Source: Akkermansiaceae bacterium
Lineage (GTDB): Bacteria > Verrucomicrobiota > Verrucomicrobiia > Verrucomicrobiales > Akkermansiaceae
DNA: 37,177 bases
Direction: 5' to 3'
NCBI GenBank assembly: GCA_025354565.1
Contig: JANXMQ010000131.1
Location: 1-37,177 of the forward strand
The notes under the pieces were generated by a model. The model had not been told where the DNA came from and made no database searches. It saw only the letters and a list, made by a program, of their open reading frames with translations. Each line of letters begins with the position of its first letter. The first letter of the stretch is position 1. A program made the translations under genes and the position numbers. Below, piece after piece: positions 22,798 through 31,949 of the stretch.

Positions 22798-25500
22798 GTG
22801 ATTCGAATCAAGGGTGCGAGGCAGCATCATTTAAAGAACATCGATGTGGATATTCCGCGAGGGAAGCTGGTGGTCATCACCGGGCCTAGCGGGTCGGGTA
22901 AGTCGTCGTTGGCATTTGATACGCTTTATGCCGAGGGGCAGCGACGGTATGTGGAATCGCTGTCAGTGTATGCGCGGCAATTTCTCGATCAGTTAGAGAA
23001 ACCGGATGTGGATGCGATTGAAGGGCTGAGTCCGGCGATTGCGATCGAACAACGGGGCGGGGGGCTGAACCCGCGCTCGACGGTGGCGACGGCGACGGAG
23101 ATTTATGATTACCTCCGAGTGCTGTGGGCGGCGGCTGGGATTCCGCATGATCCGGTGACGGGAGAGCGGCTGGAGCGGATGGGGGCGTTGGATATTGTGA
23201 ACGCGCTGGCGGCAATGGCGGAGGGGACGAAGGTGGTGTTGTTGGCCCCGCTGCCAATGGAAGAGTTGGGAGATTCTGCTAGATTGCTAGGTGACTTGCA
23301 GCGGCAGGGATATATCCGGGTGCGGGTGGATGGTGTGGTGTTAGAAATCGAGGAAGCGGCGGCGCAGTGGCCGGAGTTTCCTACTGCGGTAGAGATCGTG
23401 GTGGACCGGTTTGTGATTCGTGCCGGGGTGGAATCGCGGTTGGCGGACTCGGTGGAAACGGCGCTGCGACTGTGTGGGGTTGAAGCGCGGGCGGCGGTGC
23501 AGGAACCCGGCCAAGATGCATGGCGGGATCTGGTTTTTCAGACGAGTTATCGGAATCCGCGCACGGGTTTCATGATCGAGGACCTCTCGCCGAAGCATTT
23601 TTCCTTCAACTCGCATCTGGGAGCATGTGAAGGCTGCGAGGGGCTGGGGACGGAGATGTTTTGCGATCCGGCGTTGTTGGAAGCAGGCGCGGATGGGGAG
23701 GGGATTTTGCGGAAATATCGGGAAGCGAAGTCAGAACTTACGCGGCGGAAACTGGCGAAATTCATGGCGCATCGGGCGTGCCGAGTTTGCGATGGGAAGC
23801 GGTTGAAGCCGGAGTGGTTGGCGGTGAAGATTGAGGGGAAGAGGCCAGAATTCAGAGACCAGAAACAAGATGAAGAAGTTATAACCGCACAGGCGCAGAG
23901 GTCACAAAGGGACGCGGAGGAAGAGGGAGATTTTTCTAACACTCAACAAAGTGGCCAGTGGCTGGGCATTCAGGATTTTTGTGAGTTGGGGGTCACTGAT
24001 GCGATGCGGTGGATCGATGGTATGACGTTTGAACCGGGGAAGGCGGAGGTATGCAAGCGGCTTGCGGACGATGTGCGGTCGCGACTGGCATTTCTAGCAG
24101 AAGTGGGGTTGGATTATCTAACATTGGAGCGGACGAGCGGGACGCTGTCAGGCGGGGAGGCGCAGCGGATCCGTTTGGCGACGCAACTTGGCGCGGGATT
24201 GTCCGGGGTGATTTATGTGTTGGACGAGCCGAGCATCGGGCTGCACGCGGCGGATACGGGACGGCTGATCGGGGCGCTGCTGCGCTTGCGGGATTTGGGA
24301 AATACGGTGGTCGTCGTAGAACACGATGAGGAAATCATCCGCGCGGCGGATTGGGTGATCGATCTTGGACCGGGTGCGGGACGCGCAGGGGGTTACGTAC
24401 TGGCAGCAGGGCGTCCGTTAGAAATTGTTTCGCCGACGGGAGAGTGGTTGAGGGGGAGAGTTCAGAGACAAGAATCCAGAATCCAGAAAGAGGATGGAAG
24501 AGGGGAGTTGGTGATCCGGGGAGCGCGGGAGCATAATTTAAAGAATCTGGATGTTGTGATTCCGTTAGGGCAGTTGGTGTGCTTGAGCGGACCGAGCGGC
24601 AGTGGAAAATCGACCTTGGCGGATTCGATCCTGCGGCGGGCCTTGGCTCGGCATTTTCACGGATCTGGCGAGACACCGGGGAAACATGATGGGATCGAGG
24701 GCTTGGAGCGAATTGAGAAATGTGTAGTTGCGGACCAGTCGGCGATTGGTCGCAGCCCGCGCTCGAATCCAGCGACATTCACCGGGGTGTTTGATCAAAT
24801 TCGCGACCTTTTCACAAAACTAAAGCTCTCCAAGCAGCGTGGCTATGGGCCTGGCAGATTTAGTTTCAATGCGGCGGGCGGTCGCTGCGAGCGCTGCCAA
24901 GGGTACGGGCGCTTGAAGATTGAGATGCATTTCCTGCCGGACGCGTGGGTGGCATGTCCGGCGTGTGGCGGTCGGCGATTCAATCGCGAGACGCTGGAGG
25001 TGACGTTCAAGGGCAAGTCGATCGCCGAGGTGTTAGATATGGCGGTGAGTGAAGCGACGGTATTTTTTCGGGCGATTCCGAAAATTTTCCACATCCTCAA
25101 TATTTTGGACGAGCTTGGACTGGGATATTTACAGCTCGGACAAGCCGCCAACACGCTATCGGGAGGCGAGGCGCAGCGGCTGAAATTGGCTGTTGAGATG
25201 GCCCGTCCGCAGGCACCGCACACCTTATATTTATTCGATGAACCGACGACTGGGCTGCACTTTGGCGATGTCGAGAAGTTGCTGGATGCCTTCCTTCGGC
25301 TCCGCGATGCGGGACATAGCGTGCTCGTCGTGGAGCACCATTTGGACGTCATCGCCGCAGCAGACTGGGTGATTGAGCTCGGCCCAGGTGGTGGGATCCA
25401 CGGTGGAAACCTTGTCGCTCAGGGGCCGCCCTCGATCATCCAGATGAATCAGATGTCGCCGACGGGTCGGGCACTGGCTGGGCGTGACAGGAAAGGTTGA
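22798..25500 (+). CDS. uvrA: Excinuclease ABC subunit A
   Basis: UvrA is the damage-recognising ATPase of nucleotide excision repair, working as a dimer with UvrB. Two ABC modules are visible. The first has Walker [21 protein letters not shown] (near residue 26), the signature [20 protein letters not shown] and DEPSIGLH. The second has [10 protein letters not shown] near 605, [15 protein letters not shown] and [11 protein letters not shown]. Zinc finger 1 (CEGC and CRVC) and zinc finger 2 (CERC and CPAC) are intact. The protein has 900 residues. Two stretches look foreign: about residues 352-388 (coding 23850-23960) and the linker coded by 24459-24500; both derive from short tandem repeats read in frame. 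uvrB and uvrC are not nearby. Confidence 0.96.
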   Translation: MIRIKGARQHHLKNIDVDIPRGKLVVITGPSGSGKSSLAFDTLYAEGQRRYVESLSVYARQFLDQLEKPDVDAIEGLSPAIAIEQRGGGLNPRSTVATATEIYDYLRVLWAAAGIPHDPVTGERLERMGALDIVNALAAMAEGTKVVLLAPLPMEELGDSARLLGDLQRQGYIRVRVDGVVLEIEEAAAQWPEFPTAVEIVVDRFVIRAGVESRLADSVETALRLCGVEARAAVQEPGQDAWRDLVFQTSYRNPRTGFMIEDLSPKHFSFNSHLGACEGCEGLGTEMFCDPALLEAGADGEGILRKYREAKSELTRRKLAKFMAHRACRVCDGKRLKPEWLAVKIEGKRPEFRDQKQDEEVITAQAQRSQRDAEEEGDFSNTQQSGQWLGIQDFCELGVTDAMRWIDGMTFEPGKAEVCKRLADDVRSRLAFLAEVGLDYLTLERTSGTLSGGEAQRIRLATQLGAGLSGVIYVLDEPSIGLHAADTGRLIGALLRLRDLGNTVVVVEHDEEIIRAADWVIDLGPGAGRAGGYVLAAGRPLEIVSPTGEWLRGRVQRQESRIQKEDGRGELVIRGAREHNLKNLDVVIPLGQLVCLSGPSGSGKSTLADSILRRALARHFHGSGETPGKHDGIEGLERIEKCVVADQSAIGRSPRSNPATFTGVFDQIRDLFTKLKLSKQRGYGPGRFSFNAAGGRCERCQGYGRLKIEMHFLPDAWVACPACGGRRFNRETLEVTFKGKSIAEVLDMAVSEATVFFRAIPKIFHILNILDELGLGYLQLGQAANTLSGGEAQRLKLAVEMARPQAPHTLYLFDEPTTGLHFGDVEKLLDAFLRLRDAGHSVLVVEHHLDVIAAADWVIELGPGGGIHGGNLVAQGPPSIIQMNQMSPTGRALAGRDRKG
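23842..23935 (+). repeat. Repeat-derived insertion inside uvrA
   Basis: From 23842 the DNA reads heptads ggccaga, attcaga, gaccaga, aacaaga, with CAGA or AAGA recurring every 7 bases. It then changes at about 23880 to a looser 8-9-base pattern (gcacaggcg, cagaggtca, caaagggac, gcggaggaa). The encoded residues ([13 protein letters not shown] and onward) have no counterpart in the UvrA family at this place, between zinc finger 1 and [15 protein letters not shown]. Confidence 0.6.
24459..24492 (+). repeat. Heptad repeat in the uvrA inter-module linker
   Basis: The heptads acaagaa, tccagaa, tccagaa, agaggat follow each other from about 24467, preceded by ttcagag, and encode [12 protein letters not shown]. 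The spot is the naturally variable linker between the two ABC modules. The repeat type is the same as that in the first uvrA insertion. Confidence 0.5.
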
Positions 25501-25591
25501 TGCATTTTAAAATTCCGGTGGACAATCCCACGCTAGGGCGATAACGAACTCGCCTCTTTGCGGGTTACATACCACCCCGTGATTGAATCCA

Positions 25592-25663
25592 GGCAGTATA
25601 GCTCAGTGGTAGAGTAGGGGACTCATAAGCCCTTGGTCGGTGGTTCGAGCCCACCTACTGCCA
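25592..25663 (+). tRNA. tRNA with CAU anticodon (elongator Met, or Ile if modified)
   Basis: A full cloverleaf can be drawn. Acceptor arm: ggcagta (25592-25598) with tactgcc. D arm: gctc/gagt. Anticodon loop: ctcataa with CAT in the middle. T arm: ggtgg-ttcgagc-ccacc. Discriminator: A at 25663. The 3' CCA is not encoded (the genome continues cta). The anticodon stem has an A-G mismatch next to the loop. It is not an initiator tRNA, because the acceptor starts with a paired G and the three G-C pairs of the initiator stem are absent. Elongator Met is the simplest call; Ile with lysidine at C34 is not excluded. Confidence 0.88.
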
Positions 25664-25702
25664 CTATTTTTCAGCTTCTCCCCCGCCGCTGACAAAAAAT
25701 AG
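25664..25702 (+). terminator. Inverted repeat after the tRNA gene
   Basis: ctattttt (25664-25671) is complementary to aaaaatag (25695-25702), with a C-rich 23-base loop, directly after the tRNA. The stem is AT-only and weak, so it may be a processing or termination element. No stronger terminator follows. Confidence 0.3.
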
Positions 25703-25723
25703 AAGAAAAAGTCAAATTAGGGC

Positions 25724-25860
25724 TTGTCAGGTTGGGATCGGCTCCTAGAGTCGCCCCCCCCACAGCGAGGACTGCTGACGTTTTAATCGAAGCAGTTCAA
25801 ATTACAGGGAAAATTTATCGGGTCCAGCTCCGGAAAAAAGCTACTACAAGGTCGCCTTGT
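25724..25860 (+). promoter_or_regulatory. Candidate promoter and structured leader of the ribosomal operon
   Basis: TTGTCA (25724-25729) and TAGAGT (25746-25751) are separated by 16 bp and could be -35 and -10 boxes. Downstream is a run of eight C (25754-25761), and further on a perfect hairpin acaagg-tcg-ccttgt (25846-25860), followed about 55 bases later by the rpsL start. A leader of about 160 nt before rpsL leaves room for control by S7 or S12, as known in str operons; this role is inference. The stretch 25501-25591 before the tRNA shows nothing definite. Confidence 0.35.
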
Positions 25861-25914
25861 CGTCGCTCCGGTTTGTCCCCAAATCTCGGGAAAATCAGAA
25901 CCACGCAGGAAATC

Positions 25915-26328
25915 ATGCCGACCATCAATCAGCTCGTTCGCAAGGGACGCCTCACTCCGGCCGAAAAGTCGAAGTCCCCCGCTCTTGTCAATTGCCCACA
26001 GCGCCGCGGAGTATGTCTTCAAGTCATGACTCGGACGCCAAAAAAGCCTAACTCGGCGCTCCGTAAAGTCGCCAAGGTGCGCCTCACCAATGGATTCGAA
26101 GTCATCGCTTACATCGGCGGTGAAGGCCACAATCTCCAAGAACACTCGATCGTCCTCGTTCGCGGTGGTCGGGTGAAGGACCTTCCAGGTGTGCGTTACC
26201 ACATCGTCCGTGGTTCGCTCGATACCCTCGGTGTCGATAAACGTCGCCAATCCCGTTCGAAATACGGCGCGAAGCGTCCGAAGCCCGGTGCCGTCGCCGC
26301 TCCTGCCAAAAAAGGCGGGAAGAAGTAA
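25915..26328 (+). CDS. rpsL: Small-subunit ribosomal protein uS12
   Basis: S12 lies at the decoding centre and monitors codon-anticodon pairing. The segment [20 protein letters not shown] is intact, with the lysines whose changes give streptomycin resistance in other bacteria, and [18 protein letters not shown] carries the Asp that RimO methylthiolates. A basic Ala/Lys/Gly tail (PAKKGGKK) extends the C-terminus to 137 residues, against about 124 in E. coli. The ATG at 25915 ([11 protein letters not shown]) is the conserved start; a weak AGGA lies just before it. First gene of the run-on str/S10/spc cluster, 33 bp before rpsG. Confidence 0.97.
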   Translation: MPTINQLVRKGRLTPAEKSKSPALVNCPQRRGVCLQVMTRTPKKPNSALRKVAKVRLTNGFEVIAYIGGEGHNLQEHSIVLVRGGRVKDLPGVRYHIVRGSLDTLGVDKRRQSRSKYGAKRPKPGAVAAPAKKGGKK

Positions 26329-26361
26329 TTTTCAAATCAACTAACACACCATCCCAACGCC

Positions 26362-26835
26362 ATGCCACGCCGCAAGCGCATTTTCACCAAGCCAGACCGT
26401 CGCGATCCTCGCTACGACAGCGCTCTCGTTGGTCACCTTATTACCAAGGTGATGGAGTCCGGAAAACGTTCGCTCGCCCAGCGCATCGTTTACGCCGCAA
26501 TCGACCGCGCCAATGAAGGCGTCGATACCGTCGATCCTCTCGAAGTGATCACCCGCGCCGTGGAAAACACCAAACCACGCGTGGAAGTGAAATCCCGCCG
26601 CGTCGGCGGTGCGACCTATCAAGTGCCGCTCGAAGTCGCTCCGGATCGTTCCGAGTCGCTCTCGATGCGCTGGCTCGTGAACTACGCTCGCAACCGCAAA
26701 GGCACCCCGATGCACGTCGCTCTCGCCAACGAGATCAAAGACGCTGCAAACAATCAAGGCAGTGCCGTCCGCAAACGCGACGATGTGCACAAGATGGCAC
26801 AAGCCAACCGCGCCTTCGCTCACTTCCGTTTCTAA
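26362..26835 (+). CDS. rpsG: Small-subunit ribosomal protein uS7
   Basis: S7 nucleates assembly of the 30S head and lines the exit site. The 157 residues carry the family pattern MPRRKRIFTKPDRRDPRYDS at the start, then LAQRIVYAAIDRA, KPRVEVKSRRVGGATYQVPL and the KRDDVHKMAQANRAFAHFRF ending. In other bacteria S7 represses its own str operon mRNA; a candidate leader structure is upstream of rpsL, but no S7 site can be proven here. No Shine-Dalgarno site precedes the ATG. It lies 31 bp before fusA. Confidence 0.97.
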   Translation: MPRRKRIFTKPDRRDPRYDSALVGHLITKVMESGKRSLAQRIVYAAIDRANEGVDTVDPLEVITRAVENTKPRVEVKSRRVGGATYQVPLEVAPDRSESLSMRWLVNYARNRKGTPMHVALANEIKDAANNQGSAVRKRDDVHKMAQANRAFAHFRF

Positions 26836-26866
26836 TCAACTGGCAGCGCTCTAGCAATTACCGTCC

Positions 26867-29008
26867 GTGAATCCGAATAGTCCAAACCGCCAATACGTGC
26901 TCGAGCGCACCCGAAATATCGGGATCGCCGCGCATATTGACGCGGGCAAGACGACCCTCACGGAGCGGATCCTGTTTTACACAGGCATGATCCACAAAAT
27001 CGGCGAAGTCCACGATGGTGGCGCGACGACCGACTGGATGGAGCAAGAGCGCGAGCGTGGGATCACGATCACTTCTGCGGCCGTTACCACCGAGTGGTGG
27101 CAGCATGAGGAAACGGGAATGACGAAGTTGTTCCCCGGTGTGAAGCAGCGGATCAACATCATCGACACCCCCGGTCACGTTGATTTCACCGCTGAAGTCG
27201 AGCGCTCGCTGAGGGTGCTGGATGGTTGCATCGTCGTTTTCTGCGGTGTTGCTGGTGTCCAACCACAAACCGAAACCGTCTGGCGGCAAGCGACGAAATA
27301 CAATGTTCCGCGCATCGTGTTCGTCAATAAGATGGACCGCACGGGTGCCAATTTCGACAGCGTTTTCAACGAGGTGAAGGAAAAGCTCGGTGCCAACGCC
27401 GTCCGCATCCTGATCCCGATCGGTGCCGAGGACCAACTCGTCGGCCAGATCGACGTGGTGAACCAAAAGGCGATCTACTATTCCGACGACGACAAGTTTG
27501 GTTCCACCTACACCGTCAAGGATCTCGAAGGAGATCAAATCCAACTCTGTAAACTGGCCCACGACGAACTCGTCAATGCCGTTGCTGACGTGGATGACGC
27601 CGTGGGCGAAAAATTCCTCAACGAAGAGCCGATCACTCTCGAAGAGCTCAAGCAAGGCATCCGCCGCGCAACGATCAACAACCTGCTGGTGCCCGTCGCC
27701 GGTGGTTCCGCTTTCAAAAATAAAGGAGTCCAATACCTGCTCGACGCAGTGCTCGACTACCTTCCAAGCCCGCTCGACATTCCGGCGGCCATCGGCATGA
27801 ATCCCGATGACCACGAGAAACAGATCGAGGTCATCACCTCGGACAACGAAAAGTTCGTTTCTCTCGCATTCAAGCTCTGGGCAGACAAGTTCGTTGGTAA
27901 ACTGGTTTTCTTCCGCGTCTATTCCGGTGTCATCAAAAAAGGCGATACGGTTTACAATCCACGCACCCGCCGCTCCGAGCGAGTCGGCCGTTTGATTCAA
28001 ATCCAAGCGAACGAGCACAAGGACATCGACGCTTGCTACTCCGGCGACATCGCTGCTATGGTTGGCATCAAAAATGTCACCACCGGCGACACGCTGGCCG
28101 CCGACAACCACGACGTGGTTCTGGAGCCCCCGACTTTCCCGGAACCGGTCATTTCGATGGCTGTCGAGCCTAGGACCAAAGCCGACCAAGAGAAGCTTGG
28201 CATGGCACTCGGACGTCTATCCGAAGAGGATCCGACCTTCAAGGTGAAGACCGACGAGGAAACCGGTCAAACGATCATCGCGGGAATGGGCGAACTCCAC
28301 TTGGAGATCATCATCGATCGCATCCGCCGCGAATTCAAAGTCGAGGCGAACACCGGTGCCCCACAGATTGCTTACCGCGAAACGATCACCCAAGCCGCTG
28401 GCGGCGAAGGCAAGCTCATCAAACAATCCGGCGGCCGCGGCCAATACGGCCACGTCATCATCGCTATCAAGCCTAACGAAAAGGGCAAGGGCCTCACCAT
28501 CGAAAATAAAGTCATCGGTGGCACCATCCCTAAAGAATATATCAACGCCGTTTATAAAGGCATCAACGAGTCGATGACCAACGGCATCATCGCCGGTTAT
28601 CCCGTGATCGATGTTCACGTTGAAATCCTCGATGGTTCCTACCACGACGTTGATTCCAACGAAAACGCTTTCACCATGGCAGCCATTTTCGCCATGAAGG
28701 ACGGTTTCAAAAAAGCCAAGTCCATCCTCCTCGAGCCGATCATGGCCGTGGAAGTTTCCACCCCAGACGATTACCAAGGTGACGTCATGGGCGATCTGAG
28801 CCGCCGCCGCGGACAGATCCAGAACACCGAGTCCAAAGGCAAGCTCTCCATCGTCCATGCCAATGTGCCGCTCAAAGAAATGTTCGGCTACTCCACCGCC
28901 GTCCGCACCCTCTCCTCGGGACGTGCTTCCTATGCGATGACCCCATCGCATTTCGAGCAAGTCCCAACCAATATCGTCGAAGAAATCGTCAGTGACCGAA
29001 TCGGTTGA
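26867..29008 (+). CDS. fusA: Elongation factor G
   Basis: EF-G is the GTPase that drives translocation and, with ribosome recycling factor, subunit splitting. Visible motifs are G1 AHIDAGKTT (near residue 22), the switch-I segment RERGITITSAA, G3 DTPGHVDFT and G4 NKMD. The rest of the G domain and domains II-V follow to a total of 713 residues. Start is GTG at 26867 without a Shine-Dalgarno site. The gene is followed by rpsJ after 51 bp, with no tuf gene between as is usual in str operons. A long open frame antisense to it (26858-28189) is a codon-bias shadow. Confidence 0.97.
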   Translation: MNPNSPNRQYVLERTRNIGIAAHIDAGKTTLTERILFYTGMIHKIGEVHDGGATTDWMEQERERGITITSAAVTTEWWQHEETGMTKLFPGVKQRINIIDTPGHVDFTAEVERSLRVLDGCIVVFCGVAGVQPQTETVWRQATKYNVPRIVFVNKMDRTGANFDSVFNEVKEKLGANAVRILIPIGAEDQLVGQIDVVNQKAIYYSDDDKFGSTYTVKDLEGDQIQLCKLAHDELVNAVADVDDAVGEKFLNEEPITLEELKQGIRRATINNLLVPVAGGSAFKNKGVQYLLDAVLDYLPSPLDIPAAIGMNPDDHEKQIEVITSDNEKFVSLAFKLWADKFVGKLVFFRVYSGVIKKGDTVYNPRTRRSERVGRLIQIQANEHKDIDACYSGDIAAMVGIKNVTTGDTLAADNHDVVLEPPTFPEPVISMAVEPRTKADQEKLGMALGRLSEEDPTFKVKTDEETGQTIIAGMGELHLEIIIDRIRREFKVEANTGAPQIAYRETITQAAGGEGKLIKQSGGRGQYGHVIIAIKPNEKGKGLTIENKVIGGTIPKEYINAVYKGINESMTNGIIAGYPVIDVHVEILDGSYHDVDSNENAFTMAAIFAMKDGFKKAKSILLEPIMAVEVSTPDDYQGDVMGDLSRRRGQIQNTESKGKLSIVHANVPLKEMFGYSTAVRTLSSGRASYAMTPSHFEQVPTNIVEEIVSDRIG

Positions 29009-29059
29009 TTTCTCGCCCTGTAGCCCAACCACGTAAACCGTCAAACAACCTTCTCCACC

Positions 29060-29368
29060 ATGGAAAATCAGAAAATACGCATCCGCCTGCGCGCCTTCGA
29101 TCACCGCGCGATCGACCGCTCCGCTCAAGAAATCGTGGAGACCGCGAAACGCACGGGAGCCCGTGTGGCTGGCCCGATTCCACTACCGACCCGCATCGAG
29201 AAGTTCTCGGTCAACCGTTCGGTTCACGTGAACAAAAAGTCGATGGAGCAGTTCGAAATCCGCACTCACAAGCGCCTTCTCGACATCGTCGATCCAACCG
29301 CCCGCACCGTGGATGAGCTCAAGAAGCTCAACCTGCCAGCCGGTGTTGACATCACTATCCGTATCTAA
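29060..29368 (+). CDS. rpsJ: Small-subunit ribosomal protein uS10
   Basis: S10 belongs to the 30S head and also joins transcription antitermination complexes with NusB. At 102 residues it matches the usual length. Family segments are [40 protein letters not shown] and the C-terminal [14 protein letters not shown]. It normally opens the S10 operon, but here it directly follows fusA after 51 bp, so str and S10 genes appear to form one transcription unit. The ATG is preceded by cttctccacc and no Shine-Dalgarno site. Confidence 0.97.
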   Translation: MENQKIRIRLRAFDHRAIDRSAQEIVETAKRTGARVAGPIPLPTRIEKFSVNRSVHVNKKSMEQFEIRTHKRLLDIVDPTARTVDELKKLNLPAGVDITIRI

Positions 29369-29385
29369 GCGGTGCTCACTCACTG

Positions 29386-29413
29386 AATCTCAAATTTCAA
29401 ATCTCAAATTTAA
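29386..29413 (+). repeat. Degenerate heptad repeat in the rplC leader
   Basis: The heptads atctcaa, atttcaa, atctcaa, atttaaa run from 29387, ending about 7 bases before the rplC ATG. aatctcaaattt occurs twice, at 29386 and 29400, 14 bases apart. Confidence 0.65.
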
Positions 29414-29419
29414 ATCGCC

Positions 29420-30055
29420 ATGTCACTCGGCCTCCTCGGTAAAAAAATCGGTATGACCCGTCTGTTCGACCAACAGGCTGGCATCATGATCCCCGTCACC
29501 GTCATCGACGTTTCCGGCAACACGATCCTGCAATCCAAGACTCCTGAAACTGACGGCTACACCGCAGTTCAAGTCGGCTATGGCGATCGCAAGGAACAGC
29601 GCGTCACCAAGCCCGCTCTCGGCATTGCCAAGAAAGCCGGTTGCGCACCGAAGCATTTCATCCAGGAATTCCGCGTCGAAAATGGCGTTGAGCTTCCAGC
29701 GGTTCATCCGGGCATGGATACTTTCACGGAAGGCCAGTGGGTTGACGTGATCGGCGAGTCCAAGGGCCGCGGTTTCCAAGGGGTTTACAAGCGCTACAAC
29801 TTCGGTGGCCTTAAGCAAACCCACGGTTCCATGATGCATCGCAGAACGGGAGCCATCGGTTGCCGTTCCACTCCAGGTCGCGTTTGGAAGAACCAAAAGA
29901 TGCCCGGTCACATGGGCACCACCCGCACCACCGTGCAAAATCTCAAGATCGTCGCCGTTCGTAAAGAAGACGGCGTGATCCTCGTCTCTGGCGCGGTTCC
30001 CGGTTCTAACGGTCACTACGTCACCGTCCGCCCAGCCAAGAAGAAGTCCGCCTGA
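29420..30055 (+). CDS. rplC: Large-subunit ribosomal protein uL3
   Basis: L3 is an early-assembling 50S protein that reaches the peptidyl transferase centre. The start SLGLLGKKIGMTRLFDQQAG, the central ESKGRGFQGVYKRYNFGG and the loop SMMHRRTGAIGCRSTPGRVW with KMPGHMG are the family signatures; a Cys and Arg replace the more usual GQSATPGRVF wording. It has 211 residues. A 7-bp-periodic repeat fills most of the 51-bp gap before it, and there is no Shine-Dalgarno site. It lies 38 bp before rplD. Confidence 0.97.
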   Translation: MSLGLLGKKIGMTRLFDQQAGIMIPVTVIDVSGNTILQSKTPETDGYTAVQVGYGDRKEQRVTKPALGIAKKAGCAPKHFIQEFRVENGVELPAVHPGMDTFTEGQWVDVIGESKGRGFQGVYKRYNFGGLKQTHGSMMHRRTGAIGCRSTPGRVWKNQKMPGHMGTTRTTVQNLKIVAVRKEDGVILVSGAVPGSNGHYVTVRPAKKKSA

Positions 30056-30093
30056 TCCGGTGGCATTTTTGAAACCTCTCACGATTCCCAGTC

Positions 30094-30702
30094 ATGTCCG
30101 CTAAGACTTTCACCGCAGAAGACGCTCAAGCCGCCAGCCTCGTGTTGGTTGGTGCCGAGAAAGGTCGCCAAGCTGTCCACGATCTCGTGGTCGCCTATCG
30201 CGCCAACCGCCGCACCGGCTCCGCTTGCACCAAGACCCGGGGCGAGGTCTCCGGTAACAACCGCAAGATCTACAAACAAAAAGGCACTGGTGGCGCACGT
30301 CACGGCGACAAGCGCGCTCCGATCTTCGTCGGTGGTGGTGTGGTCTTCGGCCCGCGCCCACGTGACTATTCGAAGAAGGTTCCTAAGACCGTCCGCAAGC
30401 TCGCCCTGCGGCGCACTCTTGGCGATTTGGTTCGTGCTGAGAAAATCATCACAGTCCCGTCTTTCTCGATCGCTGATGGCAAGACCAAGTCCTTCATCAC
30501 CGCGCTCGATGCGATGACCAAGCCAGGCAAGATCCTCGTAGTGGGAAATTCATTCGACGATAAAACCTACCTCGCTGCCCGCAACGTTGCCTATGCCCAA
30601 CTCGTCACGGGTTCGGACCTCAACGTTGAGCAACTCCTCCTCGCTAACACCGTCATCCTCGTGGGTGATGCCGTGCAAACCCTCGCGGCCCGCACCGCCT
30701 GA
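30094..30702 (+). CDS. rplD: Large-subunit ribosomal protein uL4
   Basis: L4 lines the 50S exit tunnel and in enterobacteria also represses the S10 operon. The tunnel-loop segment KTRGEVSGNNRKIYKQKGTG (residues about 47-66) and GARHGDKRAPIFVGGGVVFG, then PRDYSKKVPKTVRKLALRR, are clear. The 202 residues match the usual 200-210. Whether L4-mediated autoregulation operates here is unknown; no S10 leader hairpin of the enterobacterial type is visible before rpsJ. No Shine-Dalgarno site before the ATG. It lies 23 bp before rplW. Confidence 0.97.
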   Translation: MSAKTFTAEDAQAASLVLVGAEKGRQAVHDLVVAYRANRRTGSACTKTRGEVSGNNRKIYKQKGTGGARHGDKRAPIFVGGGVVFGPRPRDYSKKVPKTVRKLALRRTLGDLVRAEKIITVPSFSIADGKTKSFITALDAMTKPGKILVVGNSFDDKTYLAARNVAYAQLVTGSDLNVEQLLLANTVILVGDAVQTLAARTA

Positions 30703-30725
30703 ACCCCGGACCACACACCGAGATC

Positions 30726-31010
30726 ATGAAAGACATTTACCAGGTCATTAAAAACGTCCGCCTCTCCGAGAAAGCCACAATGCTTCAGGAGACCAACAAC
30801 GAGGTCACCCTTGAAGTGGATCGCAATGCTAACAAGCTTGAGATCAAACAGGCTGTCGAGCAACTCTTCGGAAAAACCGTTCTGGCCGTTCGCACCGCCA
30901 ACTACGACGGCAAACTCCGCCGCCAACGTCGCGCCGATGCCGGCCGCACGAACCACTGGAAAAAAGCCATCGTCCGTCTGAAAGAAGGCGAGTCGCTCGA
31001 TCTCATCTGA
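30726..31010 (+). CDS. rplW: Large-subunit ribosomal protein uL23
   Basis: L23 sits at the tunnel exit and docks trigger factor and the signal recognition particle. The 94-residue protein shows the family pattern KNVRLSEKATMLQETNNEVT, followed by VDRNANKLEIKQAVEQLFG and the basic loop GKLRRQRRADAGRTNHWKKA. The length is typical. It lies between rplD and rplB as in most bacteria. The start ATG is preceded by accgagatc, a sequence without a Shine-Dalgarno core. Confidence 0.96.
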   Translation: MKDIYQVIKNVRLSEKATMLQETNNEVTLEVDRNANKLEIKQAVEQLFGKTVLAVRTANYDGKLRRQRRADAGRTNHWKKAIVRLKEGESLDLI

Positions 31011-31058
31011 GCGGTTTACCCACTGTCTCTAACGTAACCACTCAACGTTCCGATTGTC

Positions 31059-31904
31059 ATGCCCCTGAAAAATTTCAAGCCAATCACGCCTTCCGCCCGC
31101 TACAAGAATCTCCCGTCCTTCGAGGAGATTACGAAGAGCAAGCCCGAGAAGAGTCTGCTCACGCCCCTCAAGCGCAGCGGCGGCCGTAATAATACCGGTC
31201 GCATCACCACCCGTCACATCGGCGGTGGACACAAGCGCCATTACCGACTGATCGACTTTAAGCGCGGTAAACTTGATGCGCCCGCTACCGTCCTCGGCAT
31301 CGAATACGATCCGAACCGCACCTGCCGCATCGCCCTCATTCAGTATGAGGACGGCCAGAAATCCTACATTCTCGCGCCACTCGGCTTGGAAGTCGGCACG
31401 ACTATCGTCGCGGGTGCCAACGTTGCCCCGAAAACGGGCAACGCAATGCCACTCAGCGCCGTGCCGCTCGGAACCTCGATTCATAACATCGAACTCATCC
31501 CTGGTAACGGCGGCAAAGTCGCCCGCGCTGCAGGTCAGCTCGCCGTGCTATCCAACCGCGATGGCGGCTGGGCGCTGGTGAAAATGCCTTCCGGTGAAAT
31601 CCGCCGCTTCAACGACCGTTGCTTCTGCACCATCGGCCAAGTCGGCAACCGCGACCACATGAACGAAACCTCGGGTAAAGCCGGCCGCACCCGCTGGCAG
31701 GGTGTCCGCCCGACGGTCCGCGGCATGACGATGAACCCCGTTGACCACCCGAACGGTGGTGGCGAAGGCAAGTCCAAGTCCGGTGGTGGTCGCCAGCACC
31801 TTACCAGCCCATGGGGCCACGCGAAGGGCGAGAAGACCCGCAACAAGCGCAAAACCACCAGTGTATTCATCGTCGAGTCCCGCCACAAGGCGAAGAAGAA
31901 GTAA
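31059..31904 (+). CDS. rplB: Large-subunit ribosomal protein uL2
   Basis: L2 is a primary 23S-binding protein needed for subunit joining and peptidyl transferase activity. The signatures are [31 protein letters not shown] and the C-terminal block [20 protein letters not shown] with [11 protein letters not shown], including the conserved His near the active centre. It is 281 residues, slightly longer than the E. coli protein (about 273) through a basic tail. No Shine-Dalgarno site. It is followed after 45 bp by rpsS; most of that gap is a 14-bp tandem repeat. Confidence 0.97.
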   Translation: MPLKNFKPITPSARYKNLPSFEEITKSKPEKSLLTPLKRSGGRNNTGRITTRHIGGGHKRHYRLIDFKRGKLDAPATVLGIEYDPNRTCRIALIQYEDGQKSYILAPLGLEVGTTIVAGANVAPKTGNAMPLSAVPLGTSIHNIELIPGNGGKVARAAGQLAVLSNRDGGWALVKMPSGEIRRFNDRCFCTIGQVGNRDHMNETSGKAGRTRWQGVRPTVRGMTMNPVDHPNGGGEGKSKSGGGRQHLTSPWGHAKGEKTRNKRKTTSVFIVESRHKAKKK

Positions 31905-31916
31905 TCCCTTCTCTAT

Positions 31917-31949
31917 CTGAAATCTCAAATCTGAAATCTCAAATCTCCC
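31917..31949 (+). repeat. 14-bp perfect tandem repeat directly before rpsS
   Basis: ctgaaatctcaaat occurs twice in a row (31917-31930 and 31931-31944), each copy made of the two heptads ctgaaat and ctcaaat. ctccc and then the rpsS ATG at 31950 follow. The repeat occupies the place of a ribosome-binding site and contains no purine-rich Shine-Dalgarno core. Confidence 0.85.

Noticed and set aside
26858-28189. 443-codon minus-strand ORF
   Set aside because: Antisense to fusA; an artefact of strong codon bias in the ribosomal cluster.
28217-29128. 303-codon minus-strand ORF
   Set aside because: Antisense to the end of fusA and to rpsJ; same artefact.
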